Assembly (NCBI GenBank): GCA_020025115.1
Contig: JAHHSP010000072.1
Span: forward strand, 1-6,249
Reading direction: 5' to 3'
DNA from: Collinsella sp.
GTDB taxonomy: Bacteria; Actinomycetota; Coriobacteriia; Coriobacteriales; Coriobacteriaceae
DNA: 6,249 nucleotides
A program made the position numbers and the translations under genes. Numbering within the stretch: the first letter of the stretch is position 1; each line of letters opens with the position of its first letter. Shown piece after piece: positions 5,921 through 6,249 of this stretch. The notes under the pieces were generated by a model. The model was not told the origin of the DNA and made no database searches. It was given only the letters and a program-made list of their open reading frames with translations.

Positions 5921-5959
5921 GACTATACGCCATGTACCTCGCCGAAACCACGGCTGTCC

Positions 5960-5982
5960 GGCGATGGGGCCCCCATTTCGCC
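5960..5982. repeat. Long GC-rich inverted repeat
   Basis: GGCG-ATGGGG pairs with CCCCAT-CGCC across a single central C, with a 2-nt TT bulge, giving ten pairs over 23 bp. The tight centre means an RNA form would lose the innermost pairs. No T run follows. It could be part of a structured transcript or a binding site. Confidence 0.4.
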
Positions 5983-6010
5983 AGACGGGCATCGACGCCC
6001 TTCTCGGAGC

Positions 6011-6038
6011 CGTCGCGAACGTCGCGAAACCGCGCGAA
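6011..6038. repeat. Short tandem repeat CGTCGCGAA
   Basis: CGTCGCGAA occurs at 6011-6019 and directly again at 6020-6028. After one base a variant CCGCGCGAA follows at 6030-6038. The first two units each contain the palindrome TCGCGA, spaced 9 bp centre to centre. Confidence 0.5.
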
Positions 6039-6087
6039 ATCATTGAAAAGAAGACGACTGGAACGTCCAACCACATGGACCCGGGCG

Positions 6088-6115
6088 CCCCAAAACATAA
6101 GTGTACGTTTTGGGG
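6088..6115. repeat. Near-palindrome CCCCAAAAC...GTTTTGGGG
   Basis: Nine perfect pairs (6088-6096 with 6107-6115) around a 10-nt centre, with two further pairs inside. Its right half is the left arm of the larger 24-bp inverted repeat, so the two structures cannot form on the same strand together. The arms are A/T-rich blocks inside G/C-rich DNA. Confidence 0.7.
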
Positions 6116-6234
6116 AAGGTTTTGAGGTTCTTGGGGGATGCGCGCCGCTCGAACGTCGACGTTTCCGCAGGAAAGGCTTTCGAAGGAGGGGCGCCACAAG
6201 GAAAAACCCGTCAAAACCTTCCCCAAAACGTACA
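6102..6234. repeat. 133-bp element bounded by perfect 24-bp inverted repeats
   Basis: Bases 6102-6125 (TGTACGTTTTGGGG then AAGGTTTTGA) are the exact reverse complement of 6211-6234. The 85-bp core contains a 12-bp palindrome AACGTCGACGTT (6152-6163), a small stem TTTCC-GCA-GGAAA (6162-6174), and GCGCC/GGCGC (6142-6146 with 6190-6194) that extends the main fold. No reading frame of note fits inside and no clear target-site duplication flanks it. A MITE-like or other structured intergenic repeat, a cruciform or regulator-binding pair, or part of an RNA are all possible. The copy number in the genome is not visible from here. Confidence 0.75.
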
Positions 6235-6249
6235 GTTTGCCCGGCGCGC

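Larger units (their letters stand above)
5921..6087. other. Gene-free stretch
   Basis: No convincing coding region is seen here on either strand; the frames that are open lack a ribosome site, a recognisable domain, or sensible ends. It holds a long GC hairpin (5960-5982), a small hairpin GGGC/GCCC (5987-5990 with 5997-6000) and a 9-nt tandem repeat (6011-6038). No tRNA, rRNA or other familiar RNA gene was recognised. Confidence 0.6.

Noticed and set aside
5879..6226. Minus-strand open frame of 115 codons at the right edge
   Set aside because: It starts within the inverted-repeat arm, ends through the terminator hairpin, has no recognisable domain and lacks a convincing ribosome site. A real small protein cannot be fully excluded.
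6088..6249. CRISPR array
   Set aside because: The repeated segments are inverted and only two or three in number, with no regular repeat-spacer spacing and no cas gene.

Overview
The window is a stretch of high-GC bacterial chromosome. Coding is dense, codons strongly favour G or C in the third position, and the two best-supported starts (ldh and the aminotransferase) follow clear AAAGGAA-type Shine-Dalgarno sites. Together with a fermentative L-lactate dehydrogenase, a DUF2974 (Mbeg1-like) hydrolase and a CoA-disulfide-reductase/rhodanese fusion, this suggests an anaerobic actinobacterium of the Coriobacteriia (Collinsella/Olsenella type). The taxonomic guess is inference from gene content and style; no marker gene is present.

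Left part (1-1994, + strand): the 3' two thirds of a pyridine-nucleotide disulfide oxidoreductase fused to a rhodanese domain, ending in a short Cys-rich tail. After a GC-rich hairpin terminator and about 200 bp of intergenic DNA comes a complete Crp/Fnr-family regulator. The pair looks like a sulfur/thiol redox enzyme next to a possible regulator, but the hairpin between them argues for separate transcripts.

Middle and right part (2099-5838, - strand): three genes read leftward. The first transcribed is a class I/II PLP aminotransferase, then L-lactate dehydrogenase with its own strong promoter inside the 3' end of the aminotransferase gene, then a DUF2974 alpha/beta-hydrolase-like protein. 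The ldh-DUF2974 gap holds two tandem terminator-like hairpins built on a 16-nt repeat. These genes appear to be separately transcribed units with no obvious common pathway. The DUF2974 gene converges with the Crp/Fnr gene across about 100 bp of hairpin-rich DNA.

Right edge (5839-6249): about 410 bp with no convincing gene but with dense symmetry: a bidirectional-looking terminator, a long GC hairpin, a 9-nt tandem repeat, and a 133-bp element bounded by perfect 24-bp inverted repeats with a palindrome-rich core. This last element is the least explained part of the window and the main candidate for something undescribed. It may be a MITE-like or structured intergenic repeat, or a structured RNA.
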